Assembly: GCF_023499255.1 (NCBI RefSeq)
Contig: NZ_CP092183.1
Coordinates: 3,592,501 to 3,656,500, forward strand
Direction of reading: 5' to 3'
Length of the DNA stretch: 64,000 bases
Source: Couchioplanes caeruleus
GTDB lineage: Bacteria; Actinomycetota; Actinomycetes; Mycobacteriales; Micromonosporaceae
The notes beneath the pieces were generated by a model. That model made no database searches and was not told where the DNA came from. It was given only the letters and a program-made list of their open reading frames with translations. The translations under genes were made by a program, and so were the position numbers. Within the stretch, counting starts at the first letter, position 1. Each line of letters opens with the position of its first letter. Positions 17,383-24,377 of this stretch are shown here, piece after piece.

Positions 17383-18615
17383 ATGAAACGGATCTTCTCC
17401 GTGGCGCTGGGGATCCTCACCGCCATCGGCGGCTTCGTCGACATCGGCGACATCGTCGCCAACGCCGAGGCGGGCGCGCGTTTCGGTATCGCGCACGCCT
17501 GGGTGCTGCTGGTCGGCGTCGTGGGCATCTGCGTGTTCGCCGAGATGAGCGGGCGGGTCACGGCGGTCAGCGGCCGGCCGGTGTTCGACCTGGTCCGCGA
17601 GCGGCTCGGGCCCCGGATGGCGCTCGCCAACCTCGTCGGGTCGTTCCTGGTGACCGTCCTGACCCTGGGCGCCGAGCTGGGCGGGGTGGGGCTGGCCCTG
17701 CAGCTCGCGACGAGCGTCGACTACCTGCTGTGGGTGCCGGTCGTGGCCGTCGTGCTCTGGGTGGCGCTGTGGCGGGCGAAGTTCAGCGTGCTCGAGAACG
17801 TGTTCGGGCTGACCGGGCTGACGCTGGTCGTCTTCGTCGTCGCCTTCTTCCACCTCGGCCCCGATGCCGGTGAGCTGTGGCGGCAGGCGGCGCACCCCGG
17901 GCCGCCGCAGGGCGAGGACTGGGGCACGTACTGGTTCTTCGCGATCGCGCTGTTCGCGTCGGCGCTCACCCCGTACGAGGTGTTCTTCTTCTCCTCCGGG
18001 GCCGTCGAGGAACGCTGGACGGCGAAGGACCTCGCCACGTCCCGGGTCAACGTGTTCCTCGGGTTCCCGCTGGGCGGCCTGCTCGCCTTCGCGCTGATGC
18101 TGACGTCGGCGACCGTGTTCCACCCGCTGTCGATGTCGGTGGACTCGCTGTCGCAGGTCGCCATGCCCGCCGCCCTCGCGCTGGGCAAGCTCGGGCTCGC
18201 CGCGGCCCTGCTGGGGTTCTTCGCCGCCACCTTCGGCGCGGCCATGGAGACCGGGCTGTCCGCCGGCTACACGGTCGCGCAGTACTTCGGCTGGTCGTGG
18301 GGCAAGCTGCGCCGGCCCCGGGAGGCGGCCCGCTTCCACACCGTCGTGCTGGTCAGCATCGTGGTGGGCGTGGCGATCCTGCTGACCACGATCGACCCGA
18401 TCCAGCTCACCGAGTACACGCTGATCTTCAGCGCCGTCGCGCTGCCGCTGACGTACCTGCCGATCCTCGTCGTCGCCAACGACCGCGGCTACCTGGGGAA
18501 CCGGGTCAACGGCCGTACGGCCAACGCGCTCGGCGTCGCGTACCTGATCGTCATTCTCGTCGCGGCGGTCGCGGCGGTGCCGCTGATGATGACCACCAGG
18601 ATGGGGGCCGGCTGA
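17383..18615 (+). CDS. Nramp-family divalent metal transporter homologue with altered metal site
   Basis: About 410 residues with eleven hydrophobic segments in the Nramp fold (GILTAIGGFVDIGDIVANAE for helix 1, ALTPYEVFFFSSG for helix 6). In classical Mn/Fe Nramps helix 1 carries DPGN and helix 6 carries MPH; here the positions read D-I-G-D and T-P-Y, so the soft-metal Met is missing. The substrate may be Mg2+ or another hard ion, as in NRMT proteins, or the protein may serve another role. A GTG at 17371 overlapping the previous stop is an alternative start. Two PRC-barrel genes follow. Confidence 0.8.
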   Translation: MKRIFSVALGILTAIGGFVDIGDIVANAEAGARFGIAHAWVLLVGVVGICVFAEMSGRVTAVSGRPVFDLVRERLGPRMALANLVGSFLVTVLTLGAELGGVGLALQLATSVDYLLWVPVVAVVLWVALWRAKFSVLENVFGLTGLTLVVFVVAFFHLGPDAGELWRQAAHPGPPQGEDWGTYWFFAIALFASALTPYEVFFFSSGAVEERWTAKDLATSRVNVFLGFPLGGLLAFALMLTSATVFHPLSMSVDSLSQVAMPAALALGKLGLAAALLGFFAATFGAAMETGLSAGYTVAQYFGWSWGKLRRPREAARFHTVVLVSIVVGVAILLTTIDPIQLTEYTLIFSAVALPLTYLPILVVANDRGYLGNRVNGRTANALGVAYLIVILVAAVAAVPLMMTTRMGAG

Positions 18616-18616
18616 C

Positions 18617-18988
18617 ATGCTCATCGGATTCGACCTGCTCGACCGGCAGATCGTCGACCGCGACGGGCAGCCCGTCGGCAAGGTCGACGACGTCGAGCTC
18701 AGCCACGACGCGGACGGCGTGCTGCGGATCAGCGCCCTGCTCACCGGAGAGCGGGCCCTCGGGCGCCGCATCGGGGGCCGGCTGGGCCGCTGGATCGCCA
18801 GCCCCGCACGCCGCCTCGCCGGCTCGCGTGACGACGGGCCCCTGCGCATCGGCATCGCGCAGGTGGGCGCCATCGGCAGCGCGATCGACCTCACCGTGAG
18901 CCGCGACGAGCTGCCCGAGCCGGCGCTGGAGACCTGGCTGCGCGACCACCTGATCGGCCGGATCCCGGGAGCCGGCCATGAGTCCTGA
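18617..18988 (+). CDS. PRC-barrel domain protein
   Basis: A 123-residue protein. Residues 1-45 (LIGFDLLDRQIVDRDGQPVG, then KVDDVEL) match the PRC-barrel, a small beta-barrel found in RimM and photosynthetic reaction centre subunit H. The middle is Arg-rich. It starts one base after the Nramp-like stop and overlaps the next PRC gene by 11 bp. A cytoplasmic regulatory partner of the transporter is a reasonable inference from the tight linkage. Confidence 0.75.
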   Translation: MLIGFDLLDRQIVDRDGQPVGKVDDVELSHDADGVLRISALLTGERALGRRIGGRLGRWIASPARRLAGSRDDGPLRIGIAQVGAIGSAIDLTVSRDELPEPALETWLRDHLIGRIPGAGHES

Positions 18989-19307
18989 CCAGCCGCGGGC
19001 CGTCCGGGCGAGCGACGTCCTCGGCCGGCCGGTCGCCGACGGCTCCGGGCGGTCGCTGGGCCGGGTCGCCGACCTCGAGACCGTACGCGACCCCGACGGG
19101 ACTCACCGGGTCGTCGCGGCGATCGTGGCCGGCGGGCGCTGGGGCCGGCTCCTCGGCTACGAACGGGCCGAGCGGACGGGCCCGTGGCTGCTGGAACACC
19201 TCGCCCGCCGGGTGATGCGGCGCACCGTCACCCGCGTGCCCTGGCACGACCTGCGGCCCGCCGGCGGGGATCCGCCTGGCTTTGTCGTCGTAACCGACCT
19301 ATGGTGA
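18978..19307 (+). CDS. PRC-barrel domain protein
   Basis: A 109-residue protein with a second PRC-barrel (ASDVLGRPVADGSGRSLG, then RVADLETVRD). It overlaps the preceding PRC-barrel gene by 11 bp and probably arose from the same duplication, although the tails differ. It is the last gene of the run starting at 12539. The function is unknown beyond the domain; heterodimerisation with the upstream protein is possible. Confidence 0.72.
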   Translation: MSPDQPRAVRASDVLGRPVADGSGRSLGRVADLETVRDPDGTHRVVAAIVAGGRWGRLLGYERAERTGPWLLEHLARRVMRRTVTRVPWHDLRPAGGDPPGFVVVTDLW

Positions 19308-19506
19308 GCGGATGCTGGTGGTGAGGTCCTGCTCGCGTGCCGTCACGGTGGTGGCGGTGCGTCGTGCTGCCCACCAGCCGGCGCCGGCGTCGCGGTCGAC
19401 GCTGCCGGCCACCGGCTCCGCCGGTCTGCCGAGCCCGGAGCTCACGGGTCGCGGCCCACCGGCGTCGAGGTCATCTCCACCACGACCGCCAGGGGCGAAG
19501 CCGTAG
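19300..19506 (+). promoter_or_regulatory. Candidate leaderless leader ORF ahead of dksA/traR-like gene
   Basis: TATGGT at 19300-19305 resembles a -10 element, and seven bases on is ATG 19312, beginning a 64-codon frame whose TAG (19504-19506) falls inside the loop of the terminator hairpin at 19493-19524. The first half uses GC-ending codons, the second half less so. A leaderless uORF ending in a terminator upstream of a regulator gene would suit ribosome-dependent attenuation, as known for whiB7. It may instead be plain noncoding leader. Confidence 0.4.
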
Positions 19507-19524
19507 GAGCTTCGGCCCTTTTTT
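19493..19524 (+). terminator. Rho-independent terminator or attenuator
   Basis: GGGCGAAGC pairs with GCTTCGGCCC (one bulged G) around a 7-nt loop and is followed by six T residues. It ends 185-215 bp after the last PRC-barrel gene but only 33 bp before the DksA/TraR start. It may therefore terminate the upstream operon or attenuate transcription into the next gene. U-tracts like this are rare in such GC-rich DNA. Confidence 0.75.
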
Positions 19525-19556
19525 GTTACCCCTTTCCCGTGTTCCCAGGAGGAGAC

Positions 19557-19874
19557 ATGAGCGTCCACGTCGATCAGGGCAGGCACGACGACCTGCGAGC
19601 GACGCTGAGCGAGGAATTCGCCGTCCAGACCGCCCGGCTCAAGGAACTGACCGAGATCAACGCCGACACCGGCGACCCCGCCGAGGCCCACAATCGGGCC
19701 GCCCTGCTGGCCGCGACCCGGCGCAGCATCGAGCAGATCTCCGGCGCGCTGCAGCGCATCGCCGACGGTCGCTACGGCCGCTGCGAGACCTGCGGCACCG
19801 CGATCCCGGCGGAGCGGCTGGAGGTGCTCCCGCACGCCAAATTCTGCGTACCCTGCCAGGAGAAGCACGGCTGA
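19557..19874 (+). CDS. DksA/TraR family C4 zinc-finger protein
   Basis: A 105-residue protein with an N-terminal helical hairpin and a C-terminal zinc finger, CETCGTAIPAERLEVLPHAK then FCVPC, giving four Cys ligands. DksA/TraR proteins bind the RNA polymerase secondary channel and modulate promoters, usually with ppGpp, though actinobacterial short forms are little studied. A strong AGGAGGA ribosome-binding site selects ATG 19557; GTG 19539 is the alternative. A terminator lies directly upstream and a GC-rich hairpin directly downstream, isolating the gene transcriptionally. Confidence 0.88.
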   Translation: MSVHVDQGRHDDLRATLSEEFAVQTARLKELTEINADTGDPAEAHNRAALLAATRRSIEQISGALQRIADGRYGRCETCGTAIPAERLEVLPHAKFCVPCQEKHG

Positions 19875-19888
19875 CCTGCGGACGCGGC

Positions 19889-19926
19889 GGCGGCCCCGCG
19901 GCGGCGATCGTCGCCGCGGGACCGCC
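19889..19926 (+). terminator. GC-rich hairpin after dksA/traR-like gene
   Basis: Arms at 19895-19907 and 19908-19920 pair over 13 bp with one G-T wobble, and GGCGG/CCGCC extends the stem outward. There is no T-run. It is probably a terminator-like structure or an mRNA 3' end stabiliser. Confidence 0.5.
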
Positions 19927-19962
19927 GTGACACCCTGGCGGAGCACGAGAAGGAGACCGGCG

Positions 19963-20175
19963 ATGGCCCAGCGGACCTGGCAGGAGCTGCCCGCCTGGCA
20001 GCGGTGGACGACGGCGGTGCTCGCGCCCGTCGAGCTGGCGCTCACCACCGCTGCGGCGATCGACCTCGCCCGCCGGCCGGGTCCCCAGGTGCGGGGCAGC
20101 AAGGCGTTGTGGTGGCCGGTGCTGCTGGTGCAGCCGGTCGGACCGGTCGCGTACCTGCTGTGGGGGCGTCGCTGA
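19963..20175 (+). CDS. Small PLDc_N-like membrane protein, 70 aa
   Basis: A 70-residue protein preceded by AAGGAGACC. It has two hydrophobic segments (around LAPVELALTTAAAIDLA and WWPVLLVQPVGPVAYLL) in the pattern of phospholipase-D N-terminal-like two-helix proteins, ending in YLLWGRR. Role unknown. Its 3' two-thirds overlap the tail of the convergent phosphoribosyltransferase gene, an unusually long overlap of 134 bp; both frames look coding, though the transferase tail is low-complexity. Confidence 0.6.
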   Translation: MAQRTWQELPAWQRWTTAVLAPVELALTTAAAIDLARRPGPQVRGSKALWWPVLLVQPVGPVAYLLWGRR

Positions 20176-20809
20176 GCGCGGCCCGGTCGAGCACGGCGGT
20201 GACCTCGTCCTCGCCGGTCGCCCGGAAGTCGGCGTAGAAGCGGCCCACCGCCCGGAAATCGCGCGGGCGCAGCGGGCACACCACCGCGTCGGCTACGTCG
20301 GCCAGGCCCCGCACCGCGTCCGGCGCGCCGACCGGTGCAGCCAGCACGACGCGCGAGGCGCCCAGCGACCGGGCGACCCGGCACGCCACCCGGGCCGTGG
20401 ATCCGGTCGCGATGCCGTCGTCGACCACCACGGCCGTGCGCCCGGTCAGCTCCACCCGCCGCCGGTCGCCGCGCAGGGCCCGCACCCGTCGCTGGATCTC
20501 GGCCCGGGCGTGCGCCTGCGCGGCGCTCAGGTCCTCCTGAGCGACCTTGGTGACGCGGACGACGCCGGTGTTCACCACGGCGGCGCCGTCCTCACCGACC
20601 GCGCCCATCGCCAGCTCGGGCTGCCCCGGCACGCCGACCTTGCAGACCACGATCACGTCGAGCGGCGCATCCAGCTCCCGCGCCACCTCGGCCGCCACCG
20701 GCACGCCGCCGCGGGGCAGCCCCAGCACCACCACGTCCTGACCGCGCAGGTGCCGGAGAGCCTGGCCGAGCTTCCTGCCGGCGTCGACCCGGTCGCGGTA
20801 CGTCGTCAC
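20042..20809 (-). CDS. Phosphoribosyltransferase family protein
   Basis: A 255-residue type I PRTase-fold protein. The core has VVVLGLPRGGVPVAAEVA, CKVGVPGQPELAMGAV and the PRPP loop VVVDDGIATGSTA. The family member Rv0571c of M. tuberculosis is DosR-regulated. GTG 20809 fits a leaderless transcript: TGTGAT at 20821-20816 is a plausible -10 six bases upstream, and a perfect GGGACGTTCGGCCC box is centred about 42 bases before. The substrate is unknown. The last 35 residues are Pro/Ala-rich and overlap the small membrane protein gene. Confidence 0.82.
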   Translation of the reverse strand: MTTYRDRVDAGRKLGQALRHLRGQDVVVLGLPRGGVPVAAEVARELDAPLDVIVVCKVGVPGQPELAMGAVGEDGAAVVNTGVVRVTKVAQEDLSAAQAHARAEIQRRVRALRGDRRRVELTGRTAVVVDDGIATGSTARVACRVARSLGASRVVLAAPVGAPDAVRGLADVADAVVCPLRPRDFRAVGRFYADFRATGEDEVTAVLDRAALSDAPTAGTRPVRPAAPAAPATTTPCCPAPGDPAGGRGRSPQRW

Positions 20810-20844
20810 CTCCCCATCACACACCTGCGGGAACGGGAATGTCA

Positions 20845-20858
20845 GGGCCGAACGTCCC
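20845..20858 (-). promoter_or_regulatory. DosR/DevR-like box GGGACGTTCGGCCC
   Basis: This is the best match to the motif shared by several promoters in this window. It ends 23 nt before a TGTGAT -10 hexamer, putting its centre near -42 of the presumed leaderless phosphoribosyltransferase transcript, as expected for a class II activator. Confidence 0.6.
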
Positions 20859-20893
20859 ATGCCCGCCCCGGGCCGTACGGTCACGATGAAGGC

Positions 20894-21256
20894 ATGAATT
20901 CGCAGCTGCCGCCCGGCTACCCGCACGGTTGCGAGCGCGCCCTGCGCCTGGCGGACGGGCGTACGGTCCAGCTGCGCCCGATCCGGCCGGATGACGCCGG
21001 GCAGCTCGCCGAGGCCATCCGGACGGCCGACCCGGACACCGTGCGCCGCCGGTTCGTGGGCGGTGCCCCGCACATCACGCCGGCGCTGCCGGCGCACCTG
21101 TGCACGGTGGACCACCGGGACCGGTTCGCGCCGGTGGCAACGGAGCCGGGGACCGGCCGGGGCGTGGCGGTCGCGCGCTACGAGGCGGTGCCGGTTGCGG
21201 GCGGCGGTGGGGTGGTTCGATGGGGCTTCAGACCACGGTGCAGGGAATGCCGTTGA
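20894..21256 (+). pseudogene. 3'-truncated GNAT acetyltransferase gene
   Basis: From ATG 20894 the frame encodes about 95 residues of recognisable N-terminal acetyltransferase sequence (DGRTVQLRPIRPDDAGQLAE, then VDHRDRFAPVATEPGTGRG), ending around ARYEAV. The acetyl-CoA-binding half is missing, and the frame runs into unrelated residues over the end of the GH30 gene and stops at 21256. The break point, about 21185-21210, coincides with the 3' boundary of the GH30 gene, so arrival of that gene or a deletion removed the rest. The product is unlikely to be active. Confidence 0.72.
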
Positions 21257-22895
21257 GGGTGAAGGCGGCCGGTTCGGCGGTGTTGCCCGTATGGGTGGCC
21301 TGGAAACCGATCTCGACGGTGGCGCCGGGAGCGAGCGTGCCGTTGTAGTCGGCATTGCGGGCGTTCACCTGGCCGCTGGCGGGAGAGTAGGTCGCGTTCC
21401 AGCCGGAGGTGATGGACTGCCCGGAGGGCAGGGTGAAGCTCAGCGTCCAGCCGTTGACGGCCGAGGTGCCCGTGTTGGTGATGCTGACGGTCGCGGTGAA
21501 GCCGGAACTCCAGGTGCTCATCGTGTAGGCGACTCGCGGCCCGGACCCGGCGGGCGGCGGTGAGCTGGCCGACGGGCTCGGTGTGGTCGTGCCGTTCACG
21601 GTGGTCACGAGGGTCGTCACGCTGCGGGCGGGCAGGGTGACGGTGACCGAGCCGTTGGCCATGGCGAGCGCGCTCTGGGGCGCGACGTTCCTGCTCGCGT
21701 CGGTCAGCCAGGCGGCGACGCTGCCGGACGCGGTGGTGCCGGCCAGCGTGAACTGCTGGCTCACCGACGAGGTGTTCTTGTTGACCGCGACGATGACGAC
21801 GGTGTCGCTGCCCCGGTACGCCGAGACGAAGACGTTCGACGCCGGGTTGGCGGTCGCGTCGATCCGCACGTACCCGGGCCGGACGAAGCGGGAGAACTGC
21901 GCCATGACGGCGCCGCGCTTGCTGATCTGGCCGTCCTCCCGCATGGGACCGTAACTGCGGCGCAGGTACCACCACACGTATGTCTGGAAACCGGCGTCCA
22001 CCATGGCGTGGTGCATGTGCTCCCCGACGTCGAGCGCCCCCGGCCAGGAATCACCGGAATCGCTGCTGTTGGGGTAGTAGACCTCGGTCATCCAGAGTTC
22101 TTTGCCCGCCCCTTTCTGCTGGAACAGCGGGTAGGGGAAGTTGGCGTACGGCGTGCCGTAGAGGTGCGCGCCGATGATGTCCACGTTGGCCAGGGCCGTG
22201 GCGTCGTTGAGAATCGGGTCCGACATCGATTTGATGTACTGGAAGGACTCGGGGGCGATGACCCGGGTGCTGATCGAGCCGGCGTTCGCCCGCAGGAACT
22301 GGACGATTTCCGCGGCGGTCCACCACGTCCACGTCTGTGCATAGTCGGGCTCGTTCTGCACCGAGATGGCGTACAGGTCGACGCCGTTGTTGCGCATGTA
22401 GGTGGTGAAGTCGTTCAGGTGCTGGGCGTAGGCGGCGTACGAGCTGTATTTGAGGCGCTTCGCATTGGTCTGACTCCCGCGGGTGAACGTCTCGGTCATG
22501 CTCGCGGGAGGGTTCCACGGCGACGCGAAGACAGTCGCCCCGAGCGCGACGGCGCGCTGCGCGGTGGCCAGATCACGGCCCCAGTCCGCCTGGTTGTCGT
22601 TCACCGGGATCCGCAGCACCGAGAATCCCAGCCGGCCCTCGCCGGTGCCGAAGGCGGTGTCCCGCTGGGCCGCCGTCAGGTCGCCGATCCAGGCGGCGTG
22701 ACACATGGCCCCGAAGCCGCGGATCGTCTGCCGCGGTGCGGACGGATTGATGTTCGCGGCCGCGGCCGAGGCTTCGGTGGCACTCATCAGCGACGCGGCG
22801 ACCGTGACGACCGGCAGGGCGCCCAGCGTCGTCAGAACGGTTCTGCGGCGCACCTGCCGGGAGTGGGCGGCCGACTCATCACGGTTCTGGGTCAT
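21228..22895 (-). CDS. Secreted GH30 xylanase-type glycoside hydrolase with CBM2
   Basis: A 555-residue exported enzyme. A twin-arginine-like signal (RRRTVLTTLGALP) covers about residues 16-45; the GH30 TIM barrel runs to about 345 with acid/base Glu in SVQNEPD and nucleophile Glu in LWMTEVYYP, followed by a side beta-domain. A Thr/Ser/Pro linker leads to a C-terminal CBM2 with aromatic residues in STWSSGF and VNGWTL. It should cleave glucuronoxylan or related beta-glycans while bound to cellulose. A perfect CebR box lies just upstream. The 3' end abuts a truncated GNAT gene. Confidence 0.9.
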   Translation of the reverse strand: MTQNRDESAAHSRQVRRRTVLTTLGALPVVTVAASLMSATEASAAAANINPSAPRQTIRGFGAMCHAAWIGDLTAAQRDTAFGTGEGRLGFSVLRIPVNDNQADWGRDLATAQRAVALGATVFASPWNPPASMTETFTRGSQTNAKRLKYSSYAAYAQHLNDFTTYMRNNGVDLYAISVQNEPDYAQTWTWWTAAEIVQFLRANAGSISTRVIAPESFQYIKSMSDPILNDATALANVDIIGAHLYGTPYANFPYPLFQQKGAGKELWMTEVYYPNSSDSGDSWPGALDVGEHMHHAMVDAGFQTYVWWYLRRSYGPMREDGQISKRGAVMAQFSRFVRPGYVRIDATANPASNVFVSAYRGSDTVVIVAVNKNTSSVSQQFTLAGTTASGSVAAWLTDASRNVAPQSALAMANGSVTVTLPARSVTTLVTTVNGTTTPSPSASSPPPAGSGPRVAYTMSTWSSGFTATVSITNTGTSAVNGWTLSFTLPSGQSITSGWNATYSPASGQVNARNADYNGTLAPGATVEIGFQATHTGNTAEPAAFTLNGIPCTVV

Positions 22896-22916
22896 CTCTG
22901 GTCCTCGCAGTCCGGA

Positions 22917-22934
22917 AATGGGAGCGCTCCCATT
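22917..22934. promoter_or_regulatory. CebR operator upstream of GH30 gene
   Basis: The core TGGGAGCGCTCCCA (22919-22932) is identical to the CebR consensus of streptomycetes, and the palindrome extends perfectly to 18 bp. It lies 22-39 bp upstream of the GH30 start. CebR releases DNA on binding cellobiose or cellotriose, so the xylanase should respond to cellulose breakdown products. No cebR gene is in this window. Confidence 0.9.
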
Positions 22935-23007
22935 GAGGAGTGCCAATATTGCCAGCCCGTGCGGCAAAGAACAAAGACCCTTTTCATAACCGTTTTTCAG
23001 TGCCGGT

Positions 23008-24372
23008 TCAGCGGCCGGTCACTTCGATCATCCCGCGGGCGCCGCGGTCGGCGTCGGCCATGACATGGCTGACGAACGGGTAGTGGCCGGCCTCGGGGAG
23101 CACGGTCTCCACGAAGCCGCCGGCCGCCGGGCCGAGCGGCAGCACCTGCGCGCCGCCCGGGTCCGAGGGACGCAACTGGTAGCGGCCCTCGGCATAGACG
23201 GTGTCGAACTGGGCGCCGACGACGTGGAAGGACGTGTCTCGGTTCGGGCCGGCGTCGAGCACCCAGATGCGTACGCGCTCACCCGCACGGGCCGTCAGCG
23301 GGCGGTGGGTGTACTGGGCGGCGTACCCGTTGAACGCCACGGCGTCCGGGTGGTCCGCCCGCATGGCGGCCAGGTCGCCGCCGCGGTAGAGCTCCGACTG
23401 CACGAGGACGTACTCGCGGTCGGCGCGGGCGAGGCCGGGCGGGTCGATGATGACGGCGCCGTACATGCCGTTGCCGAGGTGCAGCAGCATCGGCATGGTC
23501 GAGCAGTGGTACATCCAGATGCCGGCCTTCGTGGCGGTGAACCGGTAGGTGAGGCGCTGGCCGGGCTCGATCGGCCGCATCGGCAGGTCCGGGGCGAGGG
23601 CGCCGGCGTGGAAGTCGACGCCGTGGTCGACGGTGCCGTCGTTGATGAGCGTGACCACGAAGGTGTCGCCGACGCGGCCCCGCAGCGTGGGACCGGGCAC
23701 CATCCCGTCGTACGTCCACATCGTCTGCCGCACGCCGGGCGCGATCTCCAGCTCGACCTGACGCACGTGCAGCGTGACCTCGTGCAGGCGCCCGGGCGGC
23801 ACGGCCGGCGCCGCCGCGTCGCGGGCCCGGAAACCGGGTCCCGGGTCGGCCATCGTGTCGACGGTGGCGGCCGCCGCGGGGACGGGCGCGTCGCCGGTGG
23901 CCGCGGGCGCGGCGGACGTCCCGTCGGTCTCGCCGGTGGCCGCCGGTGCGGCGGAGGGCCCGTCGGTCGAGACGGTCAGGGTCATGCCGGCCTGGCGGTG
24001 CCCGGGCAGCGAGCACCAGCCCTCGACGGTGCCGCCGATCACCCCGGCGTCGAGGCGGGCGCTGCGGCCGGCGCCGACCGTACCGGTCCGGGCGCCGCTG
24101 GCCAGGACCAGGTCGTGGCGCCGCCGGTCGTGGTTGGTCAGCTCGATGACGAGCCGGTCGCCCGCCGGTACGGTGATCCGCTGCGGACGGAAGCGCATGT
24201 CCTCGACCATCACCGCGACCGTGGTGGTGTGCCCGGTGGCGGCGACGGTCGTCGTCGCGGCGGCCGTGACCGGGTCGCCGCCGGCCATCCGTTGCGCGGC
24301 GACGCCGGTCAGCGTGGCGAGGACGACCAGGGCGACGCCCGTGGCGAGGCCGCCGAGGGGCCGGTCGGACAT
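23008..24372 (-). CDS. NirK-like copper protein with N-terminal cupredoxin domain
   Basis: A 454-residue exported protein: N-terminal hydrophobic anchor (residues 8-27), an extra cupredoxin with type 1 ligands in RRHDLV and WCSLPGH, an Ala/Thr linker with SAAPAATG repeated, then a two-domain nitrite-reductase-like body. Ligand motifs DHGVDFHAG, MYHCSTMPMLLHLGNGM and SFHVVG match the copper sites of NirK. The residue aligning with catalytic His255 before FNG appears to be Ala, so nitrite reduction is not assured. It is co-oriented with two membrane proteins and a SufR-like regulator. Confidence 0.82.
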   Translation of the reverse strand: MSDRPLGGLATGVALVVLATLTGVAAQRMAGGDPVTAAATTTVAATGHTTTVAVMVEDMRFRPQRITVPAGDRLVIELTNHDRRRHDLVLASGARTGTVGAGRSARLDAGVIGGTVEGWCSLPGHRQAGMTLTVSTDGPSAAPAATGETDGTSAAPAATGDAPVPAAAATVDTMADPGPGFRARDAAAPAVPPGRLHEVTLHVRQVELEIAPGVRQTMWTYDGMVPGPTLRGRVGDTFVVTLINDGTVDHGVDFHAGALAPDLPMRPIEPGQRLTYRFTATKAGIWMYHCSTMPMLLHLGNGMYGAVIIDPPGLARADREYVLVQSELYRGGDLAAMRADHPDAVAFNGYAAQYTHRPLTARAGERVRIWVLDAGPNRDTSFHVVGAQFDTVYAEGRYQLRPSDPGGAQVLPLGPAAGGFVETVLPEAGHYPFVSHVMADADRGARGMIEVTGR

Positions 24373-24377
24373 GATGA

